Assembly (NCBI GenBank): GCA_018678395.1
Contig: JAHHMJ010000349.1
Span: 1 to 5,110, forward strand
Direction: 5' to 3'
DNA from: Gemmatimonadota bacterium
GTDB lineage: Bacteria > Gemmatimonadota > Gemmatimonadetes > Longimicrobiales > Gaopeijiaceae
Length of the DNA stretch: 5,110 nucleotides
Each line of letters begins with the position of its first letter. Positions within the stretch are counted from its first letter, which is position 1. This document shows, piece after piece, positions 1 to 5,110 of the stretch. The translations under genes and the position numbers were made by a program. The notes under the pieces were generated by a model, which saw nothing but the letters and a program-made list of their open reading frames with translations, made no database searches and was not told the DNA's origin.

Positions 1-33
1 CCCTTCGTGCGGTCGTAACGAATCCCTGCCCGA

Positions 34-1251
34 CTACTCGTACCGTAGAGCGTCGATCGGGTCCATCTTCGCGGCCCGCTGCGCCGGCCAGATCCCGAAG
101 AAGAGGCCGATCCCGGCCGAGAAGACCAGGGCCGTGATGACCGCTTCCGGAGCAACGACGGTGTCCCACTCCATGACCGATTGCATCAGTCTCGCCGCGC
201 CCCATCCGCCCGTCACCCCCAGCAGACCGCCGAGGAAGCAGAGCACCAGGGCCTCGATGAGGAACTGGAAGAGAATCGCCTTCCGAGTGGCGCCGAGCGC
301 CTTGCGCACGCCGATCTCGCGGGTCCGCTCCGTGACGCTGACCAGCATGATGTTCATGATGCCGATGCCGCCTACGAGGAGGCTCACCGCCGCGATCCCG
401 GCCAGAAGGTACGTGAACGTCTGGTTCGTCTCGTTGAAGGTCGAGAGCAGATCGGCCGAGTTGCGCGTGCTGAAGTCGGGCTCCTCACCCGGCCGGATAC
501 GGTGCTCCCGGCGCAGGATGCGGTCGATCTCCCCATACGCGAGGTCGAGCTGCTCGGGGGTGGGCGTGGCAGCGTAGATCGAACTCAGGCGGTCCCGTCC
601 GCCGAAGAGGCGGTACATGGCCGTGGTCACCGGCACGAAGACCTGGTCGTCGGGCTGCATCCACGCGGCGCCGCCCTTTTCGGCGAGAACCCCGATCACC
701 TCGAACGGCTGGCCGCTCATCTGAATGGTCTTGCCGATCAGCAGCTCCGGGGGCGTGCTCAGCTCTTCGGGCACGTTGTAGCCCAGGATCACCACCCTGC
801 GGCGCCCCTGCACCTCGCCCTGATTGAAATACCGACCGAGGATCAGCTCGTGATCGTAGATGTCGAAGTAGTCGGGCCACGTGCCGACGGCGGTATTGCT
901 CGAGTTCCAGCGGAGGTAGGTGATCTGGGTGCGGGAACTGATTTCGGGGGCGACCGAGAGAAGCCCGCCGCTGTCCCGCCGCAACGCTTCGGCGTCATCG
1001 AGGGTGAGGCGTTCGGTGCTCCCCCCGCGGACGCCACCCCACATGGACTGGCCCGGACGGATGGTCAGGACGTTGGTCCCCATCCGCTGGATCTGCTCCT
1101 CGACGGACTGCTGGGCCCCTTCGCCCAGTGCCACCATGGTGATCACTGCGGCGACACCGATGATGATGCCCAGCGTCGTCAGGAACGACCTCAGGGCGTT
1201 GGCCCGGATCGCGGCCATGGCGACCGCGATGATCTCCAGCGCGAGCTTCAT
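34..1251 (-). CDS. MacB/FtsX-type ABC transporter permease
   Basis: Integral membrane subunit of a MacAB-like (type VII) ABC transporter, 405 aa. These permeases do not move substrate through the inner membrane; they transmit ATP-driven motion to the periplasm to drive extrusion through an adaptor and outer-membrane channel. The layout is the family's: a first membrane helix at about 22-43, a large periplasmic MacB_PCD domain at about 44-280, then three helices near 281-305, 329-350 and 370-390 forming the FtsX domain. The conserved TERTREIGVRKALGA segment (about 307-321), which contacts the ATPase, and the typical ending PAQRAAKMDPIDALRYE are both present. The ATG at 1251 is chosen over one 39 bases upstream because a GGAG lies 8 bases before it, and the upstream choice would overlap the preceding gene. 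It starts 4 bases after the adaptor gene's TAG. Unlike E. coli MacB it has no fused ATPase; that is the separate gene at 2637-3338. The substrate cannot be told from sequence. Confidence 0.95.
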   Translation of the reverse strand: MKLALEIIAVAMAAIRANALRSFLTTLGIIIGVAAVITMVALGEGAQQSVEEQIQRMGTNVLTIRPGQSMWGGVRGGSTERLTLDDAEALRRDSGGLLSVAPEISSRTQITYLRWNSSNTAVGTWPDYFDIYDHELILGRYFNQGEVQGRRRVVILGYNVPEELSTPPELLIGKTIQMSGQPFEVIGVLAEKGGAAWMQPDDQVFVPVTTAMYRLFGGRDRLSSIYAATPTPEQLDLAYGEIDRILRREHRIRPGEEPDFSTRNSADLLSTFNETNQTFTYLLAGIAAVSLLVGGIGIMNIMLVSVTERTREIGVRKALGATRKAILFQFLIEALVLCFLGGLLGVTGGWGAARLMQSVMEWDTVVAPEAVITALVFSAGIGLFFGIWPAQRAAKMDPIDALRYE

Positions 1252-1255
1252 CGGC

Positions 1256-2635
1256 CTATCTCCGGCCGCTCGGGAACGGACCGCCGCCACCGAAGCGCGA
1301 ACGCATCTGTTCCAGCCGCTCGGCCTGAGCCGCCTGCAACTGCGCCGCCCCGATCACGGCGATCTCGACCCCGTCTTCGAGGCCGGCCACGACCTGCGTG
1401 TTGTCCCAGTCGTTGAGAGCGATGCTGATCGCCTTCGGCTCCGGCTGGCCTTCGGCGTTCATGACGAACACCACCGCCGGTCGCGGAGCCATGGGGTCGG
1501 CTGTCGCACCACCCTGCTGCCCGCCCCGGAGGGAGGCCATCATCGAACGCAACTCGTCCTGAGACATCTCGCCACGCTGCATGCGGGCGCGGATCGAGTC
1601 CCGATTCATCGCCCCCGCGTCCGCGGCCGGCGCCCCCTGCGCACCCTCCGCGGCCGCCGGTTGCGGCGCCCGCATCGACTCCACGTCGATGGTCTCGGGG
1701 TCGAGACCGAGCGCCGCAGCGGCCGCCACGGCATCCTGCATCGTCACGACGGTGTTGTTCGGAATGAGCACGACGTCGTTGGCCTGATCGATCAGGATCT
1801 CGACCTCCGCATTCATTCCGGACTTCAGGAGGCCGGACGAGTTGTCCAGGCTCACGATCACCGGAAACATGGTGACGTTCTGCTGCACGACGGCCTGCGG
1901 CTCGATCTTCTCGATCTCGCCGCGGAAGGTCTGGTCCGGATAGGCTTCCACGGTCACCGTGGCGACCATGCCGGCCTGAAGGTCCCCCATGTCCGTCTCG
2001 TCGACGAGGGTGCGCACCCGCATCGAGGCGAGGGCCGCCATCGTGAACAGCGTCGACCCGCCGGAGACGTTGCCGGACGCCGACTGAATCACCGAGCCCT
2101 CTTCGACGTTCCGCGTGAGGATCGTCCCCGCCAGCGGGGCCCGGATCGTCACGTCGTTCAATCGCAGTTCGGCCAGCTCGAAGTTGGTCTCGGCGCGCGT
2201 CAGACTCGCCTGTGCATTGGCGTACTGCAGGTTCGACTGCTCGAACTCCTGCTGCGTGATCACACCGGCATCGAGCAGCTGTTGATTGCGTTCGAACTGC
2301 GCACGCGCGTTCTCCATGCTGGCCCGGGCCACGGCGAGGTCGGCCTCCGCCTGATCGTACGCGTTGCGCACGTCTCGCGGGTCGACCCGTGCCAGGAGCG
2401 TGCCCGGCTCGACCTCGTCCCCGACGTCGACGAGCATCTCGAGGATCTCGCCACCGGCGCGGGACTTCACCTCGACGGTACGAATGGGCTCGACCGTCCC
2501 CGTGGCCTCCGCGGTGATCCGTAGATCGCCGCGCATCGCCGTCGTGGTCTGGAAGGCGGACACGGGCGCGCTCTCGCCGGTGCTGCACGCCGCCGTTAGA
2601 ACGAGGAGGGCCGAAGCCGCCAGACGCTGTTTCAT
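1256..2635 (-). CDS. MacA/HlyD-type periplasmic adaptor lipoprotein
   Basis: Membrane fusion protein of a tripartite efflux pump, 459 aa, bridging the permease to an outer-membrane channel. The N-terminus is a lipoprotein signal: Lys/Arg at 2-4, a hydrophobic stretch, then lipobox L-T-A-A-C with lipidated Cys17. Domains in order are: first half of the lipoyl-like domain (about 48-85, with a VGDEVEPGTLLARVDP segment), an alpha-helical hairpin rich in Gln/Ala/Glu (about 88-160), second lipoyl half (about 162-185, IRAPLAGTI), beta-barrel (about 200-282) and a membrane-proximal domain (about 285-435). That last domain is interrupted by an Ala/Pro/Gln/Met-rich insertion at about 301-385, and the C-terminus ends in a Gly/Pro/Arg tail. 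Another ATG 24 bases upstream (2659) is in frame and has an AAGGA 8 bases before it, but it would put charged residues ahead of the lipoprotein signal. The ATG at 2635 has GGAG 9 bases before it and follows the ATPase stop by one base (TGA-T-ATG). Family assignment is firm; exact MacA orthology is not. Confidence 0.93.
   Translation of the reverse strand: MKQRLAASALLVLTAACSTGESAPVSAFQTTTAMRGDLRITAEATGTVEPIRTVEVKSRAGGEILEMLVDVGDEVEPGTLLARVDPRDVRNAYDQAEADLAVARASMENARAQFERNQQLLDAGVITQQEFEQSNLQYANAQASLTRAETNFELAELRLNDVTIRAPLAGTILTRNVEEGSVIQSASGNVSGGSTLFTMAALASMRVRTLVDETDMGDLQAGMVATVTVEAYPDQTFRGEIEKIEPQAVVQQNVTMFPVIVSLDNSSGLLKSGMNAEVEILIDQANDVVLIPNNTVVTMQDAVAAAAALGLDPETIDVESMRAPQPAAAEGAQGAPAADAGAMNRDSIRARMQRGEMSQDELRSMMASLRGGQQGGATADPMAPRPAVVFVMNAEGQPEPKAISIALNDWDNTQVVAGLEDGVEIAVIGAAQLQAAQAERLEQMRSRFGGGGPFPSGRR
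1260..1263 (-). promoter_or_regulatory. Ribosome binding site of the permease gene
   Basis: On the minus strand a GGAG sits 8 bases before the ATG at 1251, inside the last codons of the adaptor gene. It supports the internal start over the longer open frame starting at 1290 and suggests translational coupling. Confidence 0.6.
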
Positions 2636-2636
2636 A

Positions 2637-3338
2637 TCACGCAACTCCAGACGGAGCATTTCGGAAGTCCTTCTCGATGAGGCCGTCGCGCAGGTGGACC
2701 TGTCGCTTGGCGTATTCTGCGATGTCGTGCTCGTGGGTGACCAGAACGATCGTCTGGCCGTCCTCGTTGAGCTGGGTCAGCACGCCCATGATCTCGGTGG
2801 ACGTGACGGAATCCAGATTCCCCGTGGGCTCGTCGGCGAGAAGAAGCGCGGGCTCGTTCACGAGGGCCCGGGCGACGGCTACGCGCTGCCGCTGCCCCCC
2901 GGAGATCTCCGGGGGCTTGTGGTCCATCCGGTCGCCGAGACCCACGAGCTCGAGCTTCTCGGCTGCCCGGCGTCGTCGTTCCTTTCCAGGGACGCCCGCG
3001 TAGACGAGGGGCAGCTCGACGTTGTGAAGGCAGGTGGCGCGCGGGAGCAGGTTGAACGTCTGGAAGACGAACCCGATCTCCCGATTCCGGACCCGCGCGA
3101 GGTCGTCGTCACTCAGCTCGCTGACGAGTTGGCCGTTGAGCCAGTACTCGCCCGCAGTCGGCGTGTCGAGGCAGCCCAGCACGTTCATGAACGTACTCTT
3201 GCCCGAACCCGACGGCCCCATGACCGCCACGAACTCGCCGTGCTCGATGAGCAGGTCGATTCCACGGACCGCCTTCACCGTCTCGGCACCCAGATAGTAG
3301 AACTTCTGGATACCCTCGGTGCGAATGATCTCACTCAC
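2637..3338 (-). CDS. ABC transporter ATPase, LolD/MacB family
   Basis: Cytoplasmic nucleotide-binding subunit, 233 aa, that powers the permease encoded two genes downstream. All motifs needed for ATP hydrolysis are present: Walker [10 protein letters not shown] (41-49, Lys47), Q-loop Gln93 in [10 protein letters not shown], signature ISGGQRQR (145-152), Walker B LLLADEP (165-171, catalytic Glu170), D-loop NLD (174-176) and switch His202 in THEHD. The signature has Ile where Leu is usual, a conservative change. The length matches stand-alone LolD/MacB-type ATPases. There is no ATG; two adjacent in-frame GTG codons lie at 3341 and 3338. The second is preferred because AGGGAGG ends 5 bases before it but only 2 bases before the first; using the first adds one residue. 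The gene follows the Spy-like gene after a 45-base gap and abuts the adaptor gene by one base, so ATPase, adaptor and permease are probably co-translated. LolCDE-type lipoprotein export is an alternative role, but the HlyD-type adaptor argues for efflux. Confidence 0.95.
   Translation of the reverse strand: MSEIIRTEGIQKFYYLGAETVKAVRGIDLLIEHGEFVAVMGPSGSGKSTFMNVLGCLDTPTAGEYWLNGQLVSELSDDDLARVRNREIGFVFQTFNLLPRATCLHNVELPLVYAGVPGKERRRRAAEKLELVGLGDRMDHKPPEISGGQRQRVAVARALVNEPALLLADEPTGNLDSVTSTEIMGVLTQLNEDGQTIVLVTHEHDIAEYAKRQVHLRDGLIEKDFRNAPSGVA
2645..2648 (-). promoter_or_regulatory. Ribosome binding site of the adaptor gene
   Basis: GGAG on the minus strand, 9 bases before the ATG at 2635 and within the 3' end of the ATPase gene. 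Together with the lipobox it favours 2635 over the in-frame ATG at 2659. Confidence 0.55.
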
Positions 3339-3343
3339 CACAT

Positions 3344-3350
3344 CCTCCCT
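3344..3350 (-). promoter_or_regulatory. Strong ribosome binding site of the ABC ATPase gene
   Basis: AGGGAGG on the minus strand is the strongest Shine-Dalgarno match in the window. It lies 2 bases before the GTG at 3341 and 5 before the GTG at 3338, which decides for the latter. It suggests the transport genes have their own efficient translation entry rather than depending on coupling to the regulatory genes. Confidence 0.65.
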
Positions 3351-3361
3351 CGTACGTGCGG

Positions 3362-3380
3362 CACCGGCGTGAGCCCGGTG
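3362..3380 (-). other. Stem-loop between the Spy-like and ATPase genes
   Basis: The minus strand reads CACCGG, a 7-base loop, then CCGGTG: a perfect 6-bp GC-rich stem. It begins 3 bases after the Spy-like stop codon and ends 11 bases before the ATPase ribosome binding site. No T-run follows it, so it is not a canonical intrinsic terminator. It could be an mRNA-stability element or processing boundary that sets different levels for the regulatory and transport halves, or it could be chance in GC-rich DNA. Confidence 0.45.
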
Positions 3381-3383
3381 AAG

Positions 3384-3884
3384 TCAGTCACGGTCCTGGC
3401 GGGAATCGCCGGAGTCCGCACCCCCATCCCCCTCATCCTGTTCCGAACGCGCCCGGGTACGGGCGTCCCGGGCCGCCGTCAGCGAGTCGTAGCGGGCCGC
3501 CTGTTCGGGGTCGAGCACGGCCTTGATCGCCTCGCGCGCCGAGAGCACGAGCTGACGGCGTCCCTCGTCGTACTGCGCACGAGACTCGTCGACGAAGGTG
3601 CGCACGTCCGTGCGATACGCGCCGACGATGGAGTCGATGAGCAAGCGCTGAGCGTCCGAGGGCTCCACCTGTTCATACATGGGCGTCCGGCGAGGACTGC
3701 GGTCGCTCGACTCGTCCTCCGCCGACTCGGACGTCCCGACCACGGTCTCGGCGGACACGCGAGCCGTTTCAGCCTCCGCCGCGTCCAGCCTCCGGTCCCA
3801 GGCGAAGCCGACCATGATCCCCGACGCGAACACGACCGCGAGCACCGCGATCGAGGTCCACTGGGTACGCTGCCGGGTGTCCAT
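3384..3884 (-). CDS. Membrane-anchored Spy/CpxP-like periplasmic protein
   Basis: A 166-aa protein with a short cytoplasmic start, one hydrophobic helix at about 11-28 and a periplasmic remainder. Residues 33-66 are a polar Ala/Glu/Ser-rich linker. Residues 70-140 look helical and match the Spy/CpxP/LTxxQ pattern: a first repeat-like segment VEPSDAQRLLIDSI (73-86), a helix with regularly spaced Arg/Glu/Gln, then VLDPEQAARYDSL (123-135), the hallmark LT-PEQ-type motif with Asp for Thr. Known family members are periplasmic chaperones or metal-responsive inhibitors of envelope-stress signalling. The C-terminus (142-166) is a low-complexity tail of Asp, Glu, Gly and Arg. There is no signal peptidase site that I can point to, so membrane anchoring is more likely than release. 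The gene starts one base after the preceding stop (TGA-G-ATG), with GGAG 10 bases upstream of its ATG, and probably belongs to the sigma-factor circuit. Family membership is by motif, not by search. Confidence 0.8.
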   Translation of the reverse strand: MDTRQRTQWTSIAVLAVVFASGIMVGFAWDRRLDAAEAETARVSAETVVGTSESAEDESSDRSPRRTPMYEQVEPSDAQRLLIDSIVGAYRTDVRTFVDESRAQYDEGRRQLVLSAREAIKAVLDPEQAARYDSLTAARDARTRARSEQDEGDGGADSGDSRQDRD

Positions 3885-3885
3885 C

Positions 3886-4299
3886 TCAGAAGATCTCCGC
3901 AGCCACGAAGGTCAGCTCGACACCGGCCGCGTCGCCGAACTCGGCCGGGATGGCGTCATCGTCGACCCCGACGAACAGGAGTTCTTCCACCCCGAGCGCG
4001 GAATCCCCCGTCGGTCCGGGCGCCGGCACCACGAGCAGGATCACGGCCGCCGCGGCGGCGGTGAGCAGCGCGGAGGGTACGACCGCCCGGGCCCACGACG
4101 TCACGGTCCCGGCGACGGTCTCCTGCGCCGAACGACGGCGACGCGCGAGCTCGAAGCGCGCGGCGTCGAGGACGGTCTTGTGGAACGTGGCCCAGTAGCC
4201 CCGGCGCCCTCCGGCCGGGTCGAGCTCACGGAGCAGCGACGCCACGCCCGGATCCCGGTCCTCGGACATCCGCTCCTCATCGGATCGATCGTATCGCAT
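3886..4299 (-). CDS. Small single-pass membrane protein, putative anti-sigma factor
   Basis: A 137-aa protein I cannot assign to a named family. Its place directly after an ECF sigma gene, with a one-base overlap (TGATG), and its topology suggest an anti-sigma factor. Residues 1-70 are charged and cytoplasmic, with a YWATFHKTVLDAARFELARRRR-like amphipathic, Arg-rich helix at about 35-56. A membrane helix of mostly Ala, Val and Leu spans about 72-92. The remaining 45 residues are acidic and would be periplasmic (VGVDDDAIPAEFGDAAGVEL region). There is no cysteine anywhere, so the H-x3-C-x2-C zinc anti-sigma motif is absent. An alternative start at Met11 (4269) has a GAGGAG just upstream and would shorten the protein to 127 aa; the first ATG is preferred because of the stop/start overlap. 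That it is a real gene is well supported by coupling on both sides; the anti-sigma role is inference. Confidence 0.8.
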   Translation of the reverse strand: MRYDRSDEERMSEDRDPGVASLLRELDPAGGRRGYWATFHKTVLDAARFELARRRRSAQETVAGTVTSWARAVVPSALLTAAAAAVILLVVPAPGPTGDSALGVEELLFVGVDDDAIPAEFGDAAGVELTFVAAEIF

Positions 4300-4862
4300 C
4301 AGGCCTCTCTGATCTCCTCCGTCACCGCCAGGGCTCCGCGGAGCGCCTTGCGGGCGAAGTGCAGGTGGGATCGGACCGTTCCCGAGGGGATCTCGAGTCG
4401 GTCGGCGATCTCACGGTGTTTCCACCCCTCGAGGTCGTGCAGAAGCACGATCTCGCGCTGAATCGGGGTCAGGGTATCCAGCGCACGCTGCAGATGCTCC
4501 CGCAGCTCCGCTCGTTCCGTCTCCTTCTCCGGCGTGGGGCCTCTCCCGGAGGCGCCCGGCGGCAACGGTTCCGCCGTCCGGAGCGACTCCCGCCGCACCA
4601 GGTTCCTGGAGCGGTTGCGCACGATGGTCAGCAACCAACCGGCGAACCGCTCCGGGTTCCGGCATTCCTCCAAGCGTTGCAGCGCCACGAGGAACGCCTC
4701 CTGTGCAGCGTCTTCTGCGTCTTCGTGCCGGCTCGTAACCGAGAGCGCGACCGCATACGCCGACTTCATGTAGCGCCGGACGAGACGGCCATAGGCCTCT
4801 TCGTCGCCCGCTCGAGCCCGTCGGACGAGCACATCGTCTGTCGGTTCGTGTTGCGCCGTCAT
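4299..4862 (-). CDS. ECF-type RNA polymerase sigma factor (sigma-70 family)
   Basis: A 187-aa alternative sigma factor that would direct RNA polymerase to a small regulon, probably for envelope stress. Region 2 spans about 24-90: YGRLVRRYMKSAYAVAL, the DAEDAAQEAFLVA core-binding helix and the GWLLTIVRNRSRNLVRR -10-recognition helix. A Pro/Gly/Glu-rich linker follows (about 95-120), then region 4 (about 125-178) with LTPIQREIVLLHDLEGW and the helix-turn-helix HREIADRLEIPSGTVRSHLHFARKAL that reads the -35 element. There are no regions 1.1 or 3, and the length is normal for the ECF group. The open frame extends 43 codons further upstream (ATG at 4991) and beyond, but that stretch has no family similarity and would cross the candidate promoter. 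The ATG at 4862 begins just before the conserved domain, though its ribosome site is poor: the nearest AGGA is 14 bases away. It is the first gene of the apparent operon and overlaps the next by one base, the usual sigma/anti-sigma arrangement. Confidence 0.93.
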   Translation of the reverse strand: MTAQHEPTDDVLVRRARAGDEEAYGRLVRRYMKSAYAVALSVTSRHEDAEDAAQEAFLVALQRLEECRNPERFAGWLLTIVRNRSRNLVRRESLRTAEPLPPGASGRGPTPEKETERAELREHLQRALDTLTPIQREIVLLHDLEGWKHREIADRLEIPSGTVRSHLHFARKALRGALAVTEEIREA

Positions 4863-4880
4863 GAAGACACGGGAAGTCCT

Positions 4881-4897
4881 GGAGGTGTTGAGCCTCC
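4881..4897 (-). other. Small hairpin in the sigma-factor leader
   Basis: GGAGG, a 7-base loop and CCTCC form a 5-bp stem ending 18 bases before the sigma start codon. The stem would also hide the only GGAGG near the start. It is short enough to be chance in GC-rich sequence, so a regulatory role is only a possibility. Confidence 0.2.
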
Positions 4898-4924
4898 GCC
4901 CGCCGGAGTTGCGGACGATCGCCC

Positions 4925-4954
4925 AATGTAGGCGCGACCGCCCGCCTCCGTCAG
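4925..4954 (-). promoter_or_regulatory. Candidate promoter of the sigma-factor operon
   Basis: On the minus strand CTGACG (4949-4954) and TACATT (4925-4930) are separated by 18 bases; each matches 4 of 6 positions of the housekeeping -35 and -10 consensus. Transcription would begin near 4918, leaving a leader of about 55 bases. No GGAAC-type ECF -35 element with correct spacing was found upstream, so self-activation by the encoded sigma factor is not visible here. The match is weak. Confidence 0.28.
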
Positions 4955-5109
4955 TCGTGCTCCCCGCAGAGGCACTCAACCAAGCCGCCATCCGATCCGT
5001 CTCGAGCGGTCGTCGCGGCCGGGCCAGACCCGCTCGCCACGCATTCCGACCGCCGGACCACGGCGTGCGGCCGCGGGCCCACGACGGCGCACCAGCCCGG
5101 CGTCGGGCA
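4951..5109 (-). CDS. Possible 3' end of an unidentified gene running off the window
   Basis: A minus-strand frame open from the window edge ends in TGA at 4951-4953, 88 bases before the sigma start. The 52 visible residues include four cysteines and end in LVECLCGEHD. About 86% of its codons end in G or C, higher than in the frame read from the window's last base (about 75%), which is the main argument that it is coding. I recognise no family, and in DNA this rich in GC long open frames arise by chance, so this is a tentative call. If real, it is an upstream neighbour whose stop codon overlaps the candidate promoter of the sigma operon. Confidence 0.25.
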   Translation of the reverse strand, partial: CPTPGWCAVVGPRPHAVVRRSECVASGSGPAATTARDGSDGGLVECLCGEHD

Positions 5110-5110
5110 C

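Noticed and set aside
1..33. Possible beginning of another gene after the permease
   Set aside because: One minus-strand frame reads RYDRTKG, which could fit a following gene, but there is no ATG or GTG start in these 33 bases and too little sequence to judge.
920..2524. Long plus-strand open frame opposite the permease and adaptor genes
   Set aside because: It is antisense to two well-recognised genes and its translation is rich in Arg, His, Gly and Asp with no domain. It is a by-product of high GC.
1248..2588. Second minus-strand frame overlapping the adaptor gene
   Set aside because: Its translation is Arg/Gly-rich and featureless, while the other frame gives a clear HlyD-type adaptor with a lipobox.
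3335..3343. ATG-TGG-TGA mini-frame overlapping the ATPase start codons
   Set aside because: The Shine-Dalgarno directly abuts this ATG, leaving no spacer, so it is unlikely to be translated.
3362..3380. Intrinsic terminator after the Spy-like gene
   Set aside because: The hairpin is not followed by a T-run on the transcribed strand, so it is listed only as a stem-loop.
2364..4064. Plus-strand open frame of more than 560 codons
   Set aside because: It runs antisense through four supported genes and shows no family motif; its composition is typical of a shadow frame.
4863..4991. N-terminal extension of the sigma factor to the ATG at 4991
   Set aside because: The added 43 residues are low in similarity to any sigma region, the conserved domain begins shortly after the ATG at 4862, and the frame is open beyond 4991 as well, as often happens in GC-rich DNA.
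5020..5060. GGAAT followed by TCTGG on the minus strand as an ECF-type promoter
   Set aside because: The spacing between the two parts is several bases shorter than ECF promoters use and the -35 part is imperfect.

Overview
The window is GC-rich DNA carrying one compact gene cluster. All convincing genes lie on the minus strand, so transcription runs from the high-coordinate end to the low one. In that order they are: an ECF-type sigma factor (4299-4862), a small single-pass membrane protein in the anti-sigma position (3886-4299), a membrane-anchored Spy/CpxP-like periplasmic protein (3384-3884), a LolD/MacB-type ABC ATPase (2637-3338), a MacA/HlyD-type periplasmic adaptor lipoprotein (1256-2635) and a MacB/FtsX-type ABC permease (34-1251). 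The gene style suggests a diderm bacterium with high GC, possibly Gemmatimonadota or a related soil or marine phylum. This rests on three things: the separate ATPase, adaptor and permease genes, the Gly/Arg-rich end of the adaptor, and the ECF sigma / small membrane protein / Spy-like trio. No taxonomic marker is present, so the assignment is weak.

The regulatory half (3384-4862) is tightly coupled. The sigma stop overlaps the next start by one base (TGATG), and the next junction is TGA-G-ATG. A likely reading is an envelope-stress circuit: the sigma factor is held by the membrane protein, and the Spy-like protein senses or buffers unfolded protein or metal in the periplasm. This is inferred from gene order and topology; the membrane protein has no recognisable anti-sigma zinc motif.

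The transport half (34-3338) follows after a 45-base gap that contains a perfect 6-bp stem-loop. Its junctions are also tight (TGA-T-ATG and TAG-GCCG-ATG). ATPase, adaptor and permease together make a MacAB-like tripartite pump that would need an outer-membrane TolC-type channel, which is not in the window. The adaptor carries an unusual insertion of about 80 residues in its membrane-proximal region.

The 248 bases upstream of the sigma gene hold a weak candidate promoter, a short leader hairpin and possibly the 3' end of another minus-strand gene running off the window. The first 33 bases hold only the sequence after the permease stop codon. I saw no RNA genes, insertion sequences, CRISPR arrays or other mobile elements. 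The main point of interest is the apparent linkage of a sigma/anti-sigma-like/Spy-like stress module to a MacAB-type pump in one likely operon.
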